From the NCBI RefSeq assembly GCF_000691525.1, contig NZ_JMDW01000005.1, positions 1 through 64,000 on the forward strand: 64,000 bases of DNA, read 5' to 3'. Of this stretch, positions 26,283-35,405 are shown one piece after another. The first letter of the stretch is position 1. The number at the start of each line of letters is the position of its first letter. Source of the DNA: Mycolicibacterium neoaurum ATCC 25795. GTDB lineage: Bacteria; Actinomycetota; Actinomycetes; Mycobacteriales; Mycobacteriaceae. A program made the translations under genes and the position numbers. A model generated the notes under the pieces. That model saw only the letters and a program-made list of their open reading frames with translations. It did not search any database and had not been told where the DNA came from.

Positions 26283-27917
26283 ATGGCGAACGGAACAGGA
26301 AGGCGCAATGTGGCGTCACTGATTGAAGACCCGAGGATGTCTCGCGCGGTCAGCAATATCTCAGCTCGATCTGAACGCGAACCCGACGTAACCGTTCTTC
26401 AAAATACATACGTCGAGACGGGCATTCTGCCTCAGTTAGAGAACTACAATAACCAAATTCTCTACGGTCGGCGCGGGACCGGAAAGACGCACGTCTTGCA
26501 GGTGCTTGGTCAAGAACTAGAGCGGGACAATGACACATATTCAATGTATGTCGATATCCGCCTCTTGGGCAGCTCGCATCTATTTACGGACAGCACTCGT
26601 CCTATTGCAGATCGGTGCGTTGCCGTATTTAAGGACCTTTTAGGCCTGATTCAGGCCCGCCTACTCGACATCGCTACCTCGCCGGATAACGACGGATCAG
26701 GACTGCAGGAAGTCAGCGATTTCGCAGATTTCATTGCTCAAAAAGCCGTTGAAGTGACGAAACGCGCGATAAAGGATAGCAATGCGACCAGCCGGAAAGA
26801 TTCCACTAACGCTACAGTTGATGCGTCGCTAACCGGCGACATCAAGGCAAATTTAGGTTCTTCAGAATCCGATGAATACTCCGCATCACGCGAAGTCGAG
26901 TATGAAGAAGCTCTCAGAGAAAGTCTAGTGTTTAGCGAAGTCCAGCAACGCTTGAATTCGACTCTCTCCGCAATGAAAATAGGTCATTTCGTCTTACTGG
27001 TAGACGAATGGACGTCGCTGCCCGTAGAAATCCAGCCCTTCGTGGCCGAATTTATACGTCGATCATTCTTCACTTCAACTCGCGTCACCGTCAAAATAGC
27101 TTCGCTTGAGTATCGGTCGCGATTTTCACTCACGGACGCAGGCAACATAATAGGATTCGAACTTGGTGCGGATATAGCAGCTAACCTGGATCTAGATGAC
27201 TTTTATGTATACGATCGCAATGAAGATAAGGTTGTATCGAATTTCCACGAATTGCTCTATAAGCACGTGACATCGGGGCTAGACCCTGAACTCCTCAAGC
27301 AACATACCATTCGCGATGCGACGTCCTTCCGGTCGAGAATATTCACAGAGCGCGCAACGTTTGTCGAACTTGTGCGAGCTGGCGAAGGTGTCGTTCGCGA
27401 CTTCTTGGGAATATTTAGTGCCGCGTTCTTCAAGGCCATCACCACCGGCAGACAGAAAATCGACCTGCATTCTGTCGAAGAGGCAGCTAGAGACTGGTAC
27501 GAGACTGACAAATCAACTGCACTTTCGGATAATCAGCGTGAAGCACTTCATCGAATAATTCAGGACGTGATCGGTGACCGATCGACGAAAATGTTCATGC
27601 TTTCGCGCTCTGACGCAAATCATCCAATGATTCAGTCACTTTTTGACCTCCGGCTGCTTCATCTTATTCTTCGCGGCTACAGCGACAAAGAAAATCCTGG
27701 CAAGAGATACAATATCTATGCACTGGATTATGGAACCTATGTCGACCTCAAAAGAACCAAGGCCGAGCCAGAAGGTTTGTTTGAGGTCGACGATGCCGAT
27801 AAAGATCAGGAAAAGAAACCAGAGCAGTCAGCCGAAGATCGGATCGTACCTTTCAAGGATAAAAGAAGGATTCGCCGCGTGATCCTTGAGACAAGTATTT
27901 TTAACGACTTGATCTAG
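26283..27917 (+). CDS. ORC/CDC6-like P-loop ATPase (accessory, possible defence gene)
   Basis: 544 residues from ATG 26283 (GAGG upstream). Walker A GRRGTGKTH at ~62-69; Walker B HFVLLVDEWTSL at ~236. Downstream helical regions and YRSRFSLTD fit the ORC/CDC6 branch of STAND-like AAA ATPases. These appear sporadically in bacterial islands and are suspected defence proteins. No nuclease, TIR or TM domain is visible; the C-terminus is acidic then basic (EKKPEQSAEDRIVPFKDKRRIRR). AT-rich compared with neighbours. Its stop is directly abutted by the convergent integrase stop. The family is fairly clear, the role is not. Confidence 0.75.
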   Translation: MANGTGRRNVASLIEDPRMSRAVSNISARSEREPDVTVLQNTYVETGILPQLENYNNQILYGRRGTGKTHVLQVLGQELERDNDTYSMYVDIRLLGSSHLFTDSTRPIADRCVAVFKDLLGLIQARLLDIATSPDNDGSGLQEVSDFADFIAQKAVEVTKRAIKDSNATSRKDSTNATVDASLTGDIKANLGSSESDEYSASREVEYEEALRESLVFSEVQQRLNSTLSAMKIGHFVLLVDEWTSLPVEIQPFVAEFIRRSFFTSTRVTVKIASLEYRSRFSLTDAGNIIGFELGADIAANLDLDDFYVYDRNEDKVVSNFHELLYKHVTSGLDPELLKQHTIRDATSFRSRIFTERATFVELVRAGEGVVRDFLGIFSAAFFKAITTGRQKIDLHSVEEAARDWYETDKSTALSDNQREALHRIIQDVIGDRSTKMFMLSRSDANHPMIQSLFDLRLLHLILRGYSDKENPGKRYNIYALDYGTYVDLKRTKAEPEGLFEVDDADKDQEKKPEQSAEDRIVPFKDKRRIRRVILETSIFNDLI

Positions 27918-29255
27918 CTAGTTCGCCTTGCGGTCAATCGGCACAACATTCGACTGAATTGCAACAGGTCTCGCCATCCCCGCTGGCTGCGAAATATCGT
28001 CGTTGATGTAGTCGCCGTATACGTCCAATGTAAGCGTGAACGTGCTGTGGCCTAGCCACTTTGAGACGCGCTTGAAATCGACAGCAGGGCTCGCGCTCAG
28101 CAGATTCACCGCGAATGAATGCCGAAGGTCATGAAGCCGCGCAGCAGGCAAGGTCAGTGCAGACTCCCCCGGCTGCATAAACCGCTTGTAGAAGTTCGAC
28201 GGGTCTATCGGTTCGGACCAATCGAACCGGTCAGCAGTGTCCTTGACGTTTCGGCCCGCAGCTTTAGCAGCCTTCAAATCCAGCCGACCGGGGAACAGTG
28301 GCGCGTTTGGATCATCGGCGCGCGGGTGGTTCTTCAGGTAGGCGCGTAGGTCATCGGCCAACCACGCTTCCAACGGCACCGTTCGCCGAGACTCATCAGT
28401 TTTTGGTGGTTCGGTCTGCCATGAGACAACACCGGTCGAATCATCACGGCGCTTGGTTTTCGTGCGATCCACTCGGACAGCGCCAGCTGTACCCGCAAGG
28501 TCACTCAGCGTCAGATCACGGATCTCTAGACCGGCAAGCTCAGCAGCACGCAGACCTGTGAAACCCGCGAACAGGATGAACAGACCGTAGGTAGCCAATC
28601 CCCTGTCCTTGGTCACGTAGTCCGCCAAGGCGGCGATCTGGTCAGGTCGCAACGGCGTGTGAGTGAACCGGTTGCGAGCATTGCGCTTACTCGACGTGGA
28701 GAGCTTCACCAGGGCGGGGTTGGCAGTGATCGCGCCATCTAGTACCGCGACGTTGCAGATACGCCGTAGTACCCCAAGAGCCTGTTTCGCCGTCTTGGGG
28801 CTGCGCTTGGCCAATTGGCGATCTTCACCGGGTGCGGTCCCTGCGACGTACCTAGTGGACTCCCCCGACAACAGCGCAGAGAACCACGCCGAGACATCAC
28901 TAGGCATGATCGAACCGACCGGTCTTGATCCAAAGACATCAGCGAGGTGGCACCGGTAGATGTCGCGATAGCGGTCATGGGTCACTTTGCCGATAGTTGA
29001 CTCGCTGGCATCGAAGTACCGAGACGCATAGTTACCGAGCGGCAACGCGGCCTTGTCACGCTTGGACGATGGATCGGTGCCCGAATCAATCTCGCTCTCT
29101 ATCGCCACCCGGCGACGTTCAGCCGCTTTGGCCGTGTCAACCGTCTCTGAGCGTTGTACGTACTGACCTCTGATCGGAGCGCCGAAATCGTCGGTAGCGT
29201 GCTCACGCCACAGAACGCGGTACTTGCCGTTGGGAAGCGCGCGAATGTACGCCAT
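27918..29255 (-). CDS. int: Tyrosine integrase of element 2
   Basis: 445 residues and complete. The N-terminal arm-binding domain (RALPNGKYRVLWREHATDDFG) precedes the core-binding domain and a catalytic domain with Arg in FTGLRAAELAGLEI, HDLRHSFA at 375-382, GHS at 402-404 and nucleophile Tyr413 in LDVYGDY. It should recombine the tRNA att sites. The ATG overlaps the stop of the upstream membrane protein gene (TGATG). It is an intact counterpart of the broken integrase in element 1, and both enzymes target the same tRNA gene although they are not close homologues. Confidence 0.93.
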   Translation of the reverse strand: MAYIRALPNGKYRVLWREHATDDFGAPIRGQYVQRSETVDTAKAAERRRVAIESEIDSGTDPSSKRDKAALPLGNYASRYFDASESTIGKVTHDRYRDIYRCHLADVFGSRPVGSIMPSDVSAWFSALLSGESTRYVAGTAPGEDRQLAKRSPKTAKQALGVLRRICNVAVLDGAITANPALVKLSTSSKRNARNRFTHTPLRPDQIAALADYVTKDRGLATYGLFILFAGFTGLRAAELAGLEIRDLTLSDLAGTAGAVRVDRTKTKRRDDSTGVVSWQTEPPKTDESRRTVPLEAWLADDLRAYLKNHPRADDPNAPLFPGRLDLKAAKAAGRNVKDTADRFDWSEPIDPSNFYKRFMQPGESALTLPAARLHDLRHSFAVNLLSASPAVDFKRVSKWLGHSTFTLTLDVYGDYINDDISQPAGMARPVAIQSNVVPIDRKAN

Positions 29256-29794
29256 CAGTCGTTTACCGCCTTCGGTTCAACATCAACTTCCGACGTGTTC
29301 TGTTGTGCCGCTTTGCTTCTCTCACTTTTGATGATGTCGAGAACCTCAAGTCTGATCTGATGAGGGTTGTTTAGAGCGCGGCGCCTCTCGCCGAAAATGC
29401 GGTTCACAAGAGCCACCAGAAGCAGCGAAGCAACCGCAATCCAAGTGAGCCATTTCGCGGTAGCGGTGCCGTAGATGCCGGGCAGCATGGTCGATCCGAA
29501 CAGCACCAGGTACACGCCGATGAACGTGACCGCAAATCTGCGGTACCACTTCAATAGCGGAGAGCTGACTAGTTCGATGCCCTTTAGCTCCTGAATCATT
29601 AGTCGTTCAAGGCTCTGGTCATGGTTGATCCAACTGGGAATCTTCTGCTCAATCTCCACTAGGTTCTTTAACCGTTCGACACGACGGCTACGGGTGTTGG
29701 CGAGAGCGAATGTCCCAGCGATGAGCGCACCGACGATGGGAACAACGCCAAGCGCAACGGTCATCCACAACGGCGCACCGTCAGTTGAAGCCAT
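29255..29794 (-). CDS. Three-TM membrane protein of unknown function
   Basis: 179 residues. ATG 29794 was chosen because it forms a TGATG overlap with the serine recombinase stop; an earlier Met at 29842 is possible. TM segments at about 11-31 (WMTVALGVVPIVGALIAGTFA), 90-110 and 117-135 flank a helical cytosolic region (VERLKNLVEIEQKIPSWI). No family is recognised. Its place between a recombinase and the integrase suggests co-expression; it could be a membrane exclusion or signalling protein. Confidence 0.65.
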   Translation of the reverse strand: MASTDGAPLWMTVALGVVPIVGALIAGTFALANTRSRRVERLKNLVEIEQKIPSWINHDQSLERLMIQELKGIELVSSPLLKWYRRFAVTFIGVYLVLFGSTMLPGIYGTATAKWLTWIAVASLLLVALVNRIFGERRRALNNPHQIRLEVLDIIKSERSKAAQQNTSEVDVEPKAVND

Positions 29795-30543
29795 CAGGCC
29801 AAGCCCTCTTTCAATACTCGTTGAATCGTGCTCACTTGCCATATCAGACCGCCGCGCGCCGTTGGAACCTGGTCGGCTGTTAGACCTGTAGCGATTGCCC
29901 GCAGCGATCTACCGGCCTTGCGCTCTTTGCGTATACGTTTGAGCACTGCATCTGGCAGTTGCACAGGACGGCCCAACTTCACACCCTGGGCGCGCTTTAC
30001 GGCCAGAGCTTCACGGGTGCGCTCGCTGATTCGGTCACGTTCAAACTGCGACACGCTCGCGAACAGTGAAAGTTGCAGCTTGCCCGCAGCAGTGGACGTA
30101 TCAATATCCAGATCGCCGAACACAATTGACCAACCGAATCGGGTTGCAGCTCTATCGATTTGAACGGCTACAACTACGTCGCGAGCCAACCTGTCGAGTT
30201 TGGCGACAATGAGCCGGTCAGCACGGTTTGAATCAAGCTCAGCGATAGCAGCAGACAACGCCGGTCGAGCACTCAAATCCTTCGTACCGCTGACATTCTC
30301 ATCTAGATACTCGCCCACAAGGACTAACCCGCGACTCCTGGCAATCAAATCGATTGCAGCCCTTTGAGCCTCAATACCTGTGCTCTGGTCGTCTGTGCTC
30401 ACTCTTAGATAGGCAACGGCTCTATTGCCGTCCCTGATCCCCGGTGCGGTCATCTTAGCTCTCAGATCGTGTACGCGATTAGACCCTTTAGCGTACACCT
30501 GCGAGCCGTCTAGCTGCGCCGATTCGGCATATTCGCTGGTCAT
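29794..30543 (-). CDS. Serine recombinase (resolvase family)
   Basis: 249 residues from ATG 30543. The catalytic motif is intact (AYLRVSTDDQ, nucleophile ~Ser49), followed by GIEAQRAAIDLIARSRGL, LIVAKLDRLARDVV, SQFERDRISERTREAL and a C-terminal HTH (GRSLRAIATGLTADQVPTARG). It is a small resolvase/invertase, not a large phage integrase. An element that already has a tyrosine integrase does not need it for integration, so it may resolve dimers or invert a segment. Coupled to the membrane gene by TGATG. Confidence 0.9.
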   Translation of the reverse strand: MTSEYAESAQLDGSQVYAKGSNRVHDLRAKMTAPGIRDGNRAVAYLRVSTDDQSTGIEAQRAAIDLIARSRGLVLVGEYLDENVSGTKDLSARPALSAAIAELDSNRADRLIVAKLDRLARDVVVAVQIDRAATRFGWSIVFGDLDIDTSTAAGKLQLSLFASVSQFERDRISERTREALAVKRAQGVKLGRPVQLPDAVLKRIRKERKAGRSLRAIATGLTADQVPTARGGLIWQVSTIQRVLKEGLA

Positions 30544-30550
30544 CGGCTGA

Positions 30551-31561
30551 TCAGTCGCTCTCACCACGCGGCAAGGCGCGCTGATCTGCGGCGATCCGTA
30601 GCGCATCCTCTCCGACGATATGGCTACCCGGCTGGTGTGATTGCCTATGCGACCTAGCATCGCGAGCCTGCGGGGCTGGTGGCCGGTCAGAATCGGCATA
30701 CCGGCCATAGTCGGCGTGGTCGGCGTAGTCATCCACCAGGGCGGGTGGTGATGGACTGCCCAGCACATGATCCACGAGGTTCGATGAGTCGATTTCATGA
30801 TCTGGCGATTCAAAACCGCGTGCACGCCGTGACTCCGCTCTAGTACCGGTGAAGATGTCAGAGAAGATCTCTTCGGCTGCGGTGATCGGACCAACTTCCA
30901 CTTGCTCACGTGGTTTCAGCCCAGCACGGTTCAGTGAATCTTTGATCGCATCTAGTTGCACCGCAGCAGGTTTCGTGTCATCAAAAGCGACCTCAATCAA
31001 TTTGCCCATCAATCGGTTTGAAGCCATCTCCACGCGAACACGGGCCTTGGTCACCACTTGCCGCGCTGAACCGCCGTGATTGCGGCAGACCGATGAACCC
31101 ATGATCGCGATCTTGCGGCAACGGTTTCCCTTGGCATTGGTTGCAGTGCAACGTCTTTCCGCATTCCTTTCAAGCATCGAATCGTGTTGTGCCACAGCAG
31201 CAGGATTCGTTGACTGTCCGTCGGGTGTTCGGTTTGGTTTTGACGGATAGGCATGGAAACCTCGCTCCATGCGTTCGCTCTCTCCATCTATTAACGCCGG
31301 AAGATTCAGCGTCTCCACAATCTCGGCATCAATGATCCCGTCGTCTTCAATCTGCCCATCTGGACTACTCTCTACGACAGCCACGTCAGATTTGGCCGGC
31401 GCTTCCCGTTTCTCTGAATCTCGTTGCCCTACAGCCTGATTAAGAGATATAACTCCCAGCTCTGCTGCGATCTCATCTTCGGACATACCAGTGTCTCGCA
31501 ACGTTTGGATCAACTTGTCTCGGCGCGAATTCAGCCGGTCGCGCTTCGCCTTCGCAGACAT
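30551..31561 (-). CDS. Zinc-motif phage protein, small-terminase-associated type
   Basis: 336 residues from ATG 31561 (GAGGTC upstream). Key segment: RRCTATNAKGNRCRKIAIMG...VCRNHGG, then ARVRVEMASNRLMGKLIEVAFDD...AIKDSLNRAGLKP. This Cys3-His zinc motif plus helical tail is common in actinophage proteins encoded beside or as small terminase subunits. The N-terminal half is acidic and variable, with an HTH-like start (DTGMSEDEIAAELGV); the C-terminus is disordered. It could recognise the packaging site for a helper phage terminase. Terminase role inferred. Confidence 0.6.
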   Translation of the reverse strand: MSAKAKRDRLNSRRDKLIQTLRDTGMSEDEIAAELGVISLNQAVGQRDSEKREAPAKSDVAVVESSPDGQIEDDGIIDAEIVETLNLPALIDGESERMERGFHAYPSKPNRTPDGQSTNPAAVAQHDSMLERNAERRCTATNAKGNRCRKIAIMGSSVCRNHGGSARQVVTKARVRVEMASNRLMGKLIEVAFDDTKPAAVQLDAIKDSLNRAGLKPREQVEVGPITAAEEIFSDIFTGTRAESRRARGFESPDHEIDSSNLVDHVLGSPSPPALVDDYADHADYGRYADSDRPPAPQARDARSHRQSHQPGSHIVGEDALRIAADQRALPRGESD

Positions 31562-31615
31562 TTGGACCTCTCTATCAATCATTAACTGCTATTTCACTTT
31601 GACTAGCTGAGCTAA

Positions 31616-31639
31616 TCAATATCACGGTCAATATCACGG
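31616..31639. repeat. Two exact tandem 12-bp repeats upstream of the zinc-motif gene
   Basis: TCAATATCACGG occurs twice without a spacer, 55 bases upstream of ATG 31561. Next to it is the palindrome TAGCTGAGCTA. The position suits an operator or iteron-like site controlling the downstream leftward genes. Confidence 0.6.
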
Positions 31640-31750
31640 CCAGTCGCACCGTTGTTCACCGAGAAACACACTCTGACCTGCGCAAAGGTGAGAAAGGTGA
31701 GAATGTTTTCTTTATCGAACAAGCAAACTTCATTTGTGAATTGAATATCT

Positions 31751-34246
31751 CTATGGCGTAACCGATTTGATCTCACCTTTCCCACCTATTCCCTGCTCAG
31801 ACCGTGTTTCCGAGGTGACCAGACCGCTGTGGCCGACTCCGACCGGCCCACCGTTTTCCCTGCTCAGGTCCACCCGCGACGGGTCCAGACGAACCCCAAC
31901 TAGAACAGCGCGATTCGTTTGGTAGCTAAAGTTCTTCCGTCGCAACAAATCAAGAAACTGTTTCTTGGGCAACAGTTCTGCGCTGTCTTGAGATCGCACC
32001 CAAGTGTTGTAATCATCGAGCAACACAGTCGGTTTCGTCTTGAACAGATCGCCGTGACCGATCTGGCACCGTTGGTCGATCCACATTTGCAGCTTGTCCT
32101 GAGAGTGTCGGTATTCCAGACCGGCTGCCACCACCGACTCAGGTAGCGTCATCCGGTATCCGTCTTGCTGATACTTGCGCCAACCTTCGTAGGCCCACAT
32201 GAAGATGCCGTCAGTTTCCGTCTTGAGCTTTTCGCGCAGGAACTTGTCTTGCTCGCCGGGTTTGAAGTACGTCGGGAAATCCACGATGACGAGGCGATCC
32301 CAAATATCGGCACCTTGGCTGGTCACACGTGGAAGATAGTTCGTGATCATCAGCGGCAACCACGTCATATCGAACCGAATATTGTTCTGCCGCATACGTC
32401 TAGCGGTATGAGTGCCGCCGCCGGTCATTTTCTTCAACAGAGCTTCCGAAAGCCTTGCATCGCTCTCGGTTTCGTCAATTACCGCCAACCGCGAACCCAT
32501 TAAATCTGTTTGACTGGTGGTGTGCGCGTTCGGACTTGCGGTGAAAAGATCGCTGGCCGCTGCAACCGCATAATCTCCGAGGACGTGACGCATCACGTCT
32601 TCGAAGACGCCTTTGCCGTTTCGCCCGTTTCCCTTGAAGATCACGAGAATGTGCTCTAGCTGCGTACCGGCTAGCGCCAGACCCATCAGAACTTGCACGA
32701 ACTCGCGTACTTCGCTATCCGGCAACACTTTTGTCAGGTATTCGAGCCACTGCGGGCACTGTGACGACGAATCATACTGTGCGTTAGCAATTTTGGTGAT
32801 CAGATCGGCGCTGTCATGGTTTCTGGTCTCGCCAGTCTCAAGGTTCAGCGTCAGATTTTGAAGGTTCACCGTGTACGGGTCTGCATCGAGTGATGTGACT
32901 GGAGTCGCGAAGCCTTTCCACGTACGTGCGATTCTGGTGATGCCTTCGATTCCTGCTGCGCTTTGGCAGCTTTCGGCGTCCTGCCACAACTTGTCACCGT
33001 AGACCGTGTCTTCGTGATCACCTGACTGCATCCTCTTTCCGGCGATCTTCATCGCTTTCGCAATGGTCGCAAGGACAAATTGGGTGATCTTACCTAATGA
33101 GTCCTCTTGCCAACGCTTCTTATCCCACCAGTACCAACCGATTTCGGGAACGTATATGAGTTTGTCGTGATACGTATTGCAAAGACCGGCAGCCATCCGA
33201 ACCTGGCCCTTCGAAAGGCTTTCCTCAATCGGCATATCCGAGACCTTGCGTTTGGCCTTCGGTGTGCTCACATCGGTTCTCCCTGTTGACGTTTGCTTCG
33301 ACTGTTGCGACTTCTGCCAGCGCGATTGCCATCGCTCGCGTAGTGCGGTCTCGCTGATATTGGCCACTTGATCGATGGCGTACATTTGCAACTGTATGAA
33401 TTCGGTAGCGGGAAGCAGATCGCCACGGGCTCTATACGCAACACCCGCCCTGGTCTTAATCTTTGCGACGGCCTCTGACCATGAGTATCGACCACCTTTT
33501 GATTCCCTTGCAGCCCAGCACAATGCGTCTCGACATGCATCATGAAGGCTCGCAGGTTCTTTGAACTCTCTATCCACTAGCCAATCAATAGCGTTGGACT
33601 GCTCTCCACCAACGTATTTCGCGGCGAATCGATCATTGATTGTTCGATCTGATTGCGGCAGCGCACTGCCACCGGCCTTGGTCGTCAAGTACGTCAAAGC
33701 TATTGGGGGTAGCTCTGGAACTTCACCCGTTTTAGCCCAACGGTATTCGCCACCTTGTTTCGAGTGAGGCGTGGGTGAGGCAACAAAGATGCGATTGCCA
33801 GAGAGGATATCTCCAACTTTGGTACCATCAACCTTAATCTTGCCGGAAGTGAAGACCTGAGCAGACCGGAACACATAGTGACCGCGTTCAGATTCACCAA
33901 AGCGGCTGGACTGGACAAGACCCGACCTGAGCCAATCAAGCTCGGCGGGAATAGAATCCACGTCTAGATCGAACACAACAAGATTGCTACGTCCTGCTAC
34001 GATTCCGATTCCCGCGCTAGGATTGTCTGACCACCAACGTTCTAGCTGTGATGGATCACCGCTGGCCTTTTCGGGCCATCCCTTGCCCAAGATTGATCCG
34101 GCATCTTTCCCGTTCGGATCAATCGGAACCACAACCGCTTTCAAGCAATCAGCGTATTGCAGTGCCGCAGTGGGTAGGTCGGCACTCAGTTCGTCGGGAA
34201 CGTATGGTGAAAGCGGTTGCGGTGTTGGTGTATTCGGCGCTACCAT
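31751..34246 (-). CDS. Primase-helicase (Prim-Pol + SF3/D5 helicase)
   Basis: 831 residues from ATG 34246. N-terminal bifunctional primase-polymerase domain (residues ~20-200: VVVPIDPNGKDAGSILGKGWPEKA, catalytic FDLDVD at ~92-97, GGEYRW). C-terminal D5/SF3 helicase: Walker A KGNGRNGKGVF at ~540-548, Walker B RLAVIDETE, motif C LPLMITNYLPRV. This P4-alpha-like layout starts replication of satellites and plasmids, so the element probably replicates independently after excision. A hairpin lies between this gene and the one upstream. Confidence 0.93.
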   Translation of the reverse strand: MVAPNTPTPQPLSPYVPDELSADLPTAALQYADCLKAVVVPIDPNGKDAGSILGKGWPEKASGDPSQLERWWSDNPSAGIGIVAGRSNLVVFDLDVDSIPAELDWLRSGLVQSSRFGESERGHYVFRSAQVFTSGKIKVDGTKVGDILSGNRIFVASPTPHSKQGGEYRWAKTGEVPELPPIALTYLTTKAGGSALPQSDRTINDRFAAKYVGGEQSNAIDWLVDREFKEPASLHDACRDALCWAARESKGGRYSWSEAVAKIKTRAGVAYRARGDLLPATEFIQLQMYAIDQVANISETALRERWQSRWQKSQQSKQTSTGRTDVSTPKAKRKVSDMPIEESLSKGQVRMAAGLCNTYHDKLIYVPEIGWYWWDKKRWQEDSLGKITQFVLATIAKAMKIAGKRMQSGDHEDTVYGDKLWQDAESCQSAAGIEGITRIARTWKGFATPVTSLDADPYTVNLQNLTLNLETGETRNHDSADLITKIANAQYDSSSQCPQWLEYLTKVLPDSEVREFVQVLMGLALAGTQLEHILVIFKGNGRNGKGVFEDVMRHVLGDYAVAAASDLFTASPNAHTTSQTDLMGSRLAVIDETESDARLSEALLKKMTGGGTHTARRMRQNNIRFDMTWLPLMITNYLPRVTSQGADIWDRLVIVDFPTYFKPGEQDKFLREKLKTETDGIFMWAYEGWRKYQQDGYRMTLPESVVAAGLEYRHSQDKLQMWIDQRCQIGHGDLFKTKPTVLLDDYNTWVRSQDSAELLPKKQFLDLLRRKNFSYQTNRAVLVGVRLDPSRVDLSRENGGPVGVGHSGLVTSETRSEQGIGGKGEIKSVTP

Positions 34247-34294
34247 GACTCGTATCTGCCCTTCATGCCTTGTCGTGTGGATGCCCCAGTGAAT

Positions 34295-34331
34295 AAGACC
34301 CCCGGTAGTCGCCCTACCTACCGGGGGTCTT
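34295..34331. terminator. Strong hairpin, possible attenuator before the primase
   Basis: Perfect 14-bp arms (AAGACCCCCGGTAG / CTACCGGGGGTCTT) with a 9-base loop. It lies 12 bases after the upstream gene's stop and about 50 before the primase ATG, in leftward transcription. There is no long U-run, so it may be a partial terminator or RNA-processing site. Confidence 0.65.
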
Positions 34332-34343
34332 CTCATGCAGCGG

Positions 34344-34946
34344 TCACCGTCTGTCCCAAAGGTCATCAAAGAAGGTGCGCGTGCGAAAATGCTCACGGTC
34401 AGGCTGACTGAACCATTTGCGGCAAGACTCGCACGTCTTGTAGATGCACACGAATTCACCGGACTTGATCGCGATGACAAGGCCTGCGTTGGTGCGCTCG
34501 CAGCCGATCGACACGTCAACATCACAAACTCGGTACCTGCTCAGGTACTTTTCTGACAACTGTCGCCAGGTGAAGTTTTCCGACAACGGGAAGATCACCT
34601 TCGTATCGAAGGCAAGTAAACCGTAGAGTCGATCCGCTGTTTGAAGAGACAGTGACGGGTCATGTTGTGGACCAGCATGTTCGCCGATTACGGTTTCGGC
34701 ACCGGGCACATGCTCTACACCTTTGCGATGCAACAGAATCGTTTCGCGCGCCAGGTTGCGCGCCTCTTCGTCGTCGTCAAGAGCACTGATACGTCCAAAC
34801 CCGTTGTTGGCAATAGTTTCTGCCATCTTGTCAAGCGCAGGCCAATCGAGCACCGCAGGCGCACCGGCTTGCGAATTGACCTGGTTGATTCGTTGGTGCC
34901 GTTCGTGATTCGGATCTAGATGCTTGAACGGATCATGGTTCGACAT
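34344..34946 (-). CDS. Hypothetical satellite protein
   Basis: 200 residues from ATG 34946, which follows GGGAGG. The first half is polar; residues ~90-200 contain FPLSENFTWRQLSEKYLSRYRVCDVDVSIGC and a Cys cluster CIYKTCESC that could bind zinc. No family is recognised. It lies between the excisionase-like gene and the primase, probably in the same leftward transcript. Confidence 0.65.
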   Translation of the reverse strand: MSNHDPFKHLDPNHERHQRINQVNSQAGAPAVLDWPALDKMAETIANNGFGRISALDDDEEARNLARETILLHRKGVEHVPGAETVIGEHAGPQHDPSLSLQTADRLYGLLAFDTKVIFPLSENFTWRQLSEKYLSRYRVCDVDVSIGCERTNAGLVIAIKSGEFVCIYKTCESCRKWFSQPDREHFRTRTFFDDLWDRR

Positions 34947-35006
34947 ATCATTCCTCCCAGTTGTACGCAGGGTCATCAATAGCGTTGTCATTCAACTCTT
35001 CGGGAT

Positions 35007-35231
35007 CTACTGTTTGCACGATGCGATCCACCGATCTACATCACTCTGTGCATACAGGACACGACCGCCAATTTTCGTTCGGCGCAACGGCCTATCGCCT
35101 TCATAGGTCGCACGCCGGATAGTCCCCGGCTTTACCGTCTTGATGTTTCGCTTCTCATGGCAGTAGGTCACCACTTCATCAGCGGTAAAATAGGTTTCGT
35201 TCTCTTCGATTGTGGACGCAGCACGAGACAC
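35007..35231 (-). CDS. Excisionase-like winged HTH protein
   Basis: 74 residues: YFTADEVVTYCHEKRNIKTVKPGTIRRATYEGDRPLRRTKIGGRVLYAQSDVDRWIAS. This is the MerR/excisionase-type pattern (helix-turn-helix, wing, then DVDRWI). It is the first gene of the leftward block and is expected to bend att arms for excision and possibly repress its own promoter. Confidence 0.8.
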   Translation of the reverse strand: MSRAASTIEENETYFTADEVVTYCHEKRNIKTVKPGTIRRATYEGDRPLRRTKIGGRVLYAQSDVDRWIASCKQ

Positions 35232-35300
35232 GGCTATTCCCTCTCAATTGAACTGGCCTGACACGGCCTGAAAGCACGTCAGTGACAACGTGATCCACCG

Positions 35301-35331
35301 ATCATATCGCGTGAAAGGGGCTGTCTGTCAA
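35301..35331 (-). promoter_or_regulatory. Leftward promoter candidate for the excisionase operon
   Basis: On the minus strand TTGACA (35331-35326) is followed after 19 bases by TATGAT (35306-35301). Both boxes are near consensus; the spacer is slightly long. The excisionase-like ATG is at 35231. Confidence 0.45.
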
Positions 35332-35405
35332 GGGATTCCAGCGTGTCGAGGGTTGACCGCTGAGCGGGCTTGAGAGACACTGACACCACGGGCATGGTGA
35401 AAGTC

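Noticed and set aside
29794..30909. Serine recombinase starting at 30909
   Set aside because: The upstream part runs through the preceding gene in another frame. The first Met after that gene's stop (30543) gives a normal resolvase length.
35283..35399. A 38-codon minus-strand frame in the divergent control region
   Set aside because: The strongest promoter boxes lie inside it, the ribosome site spacing is too long, and the composition is not protein-like.
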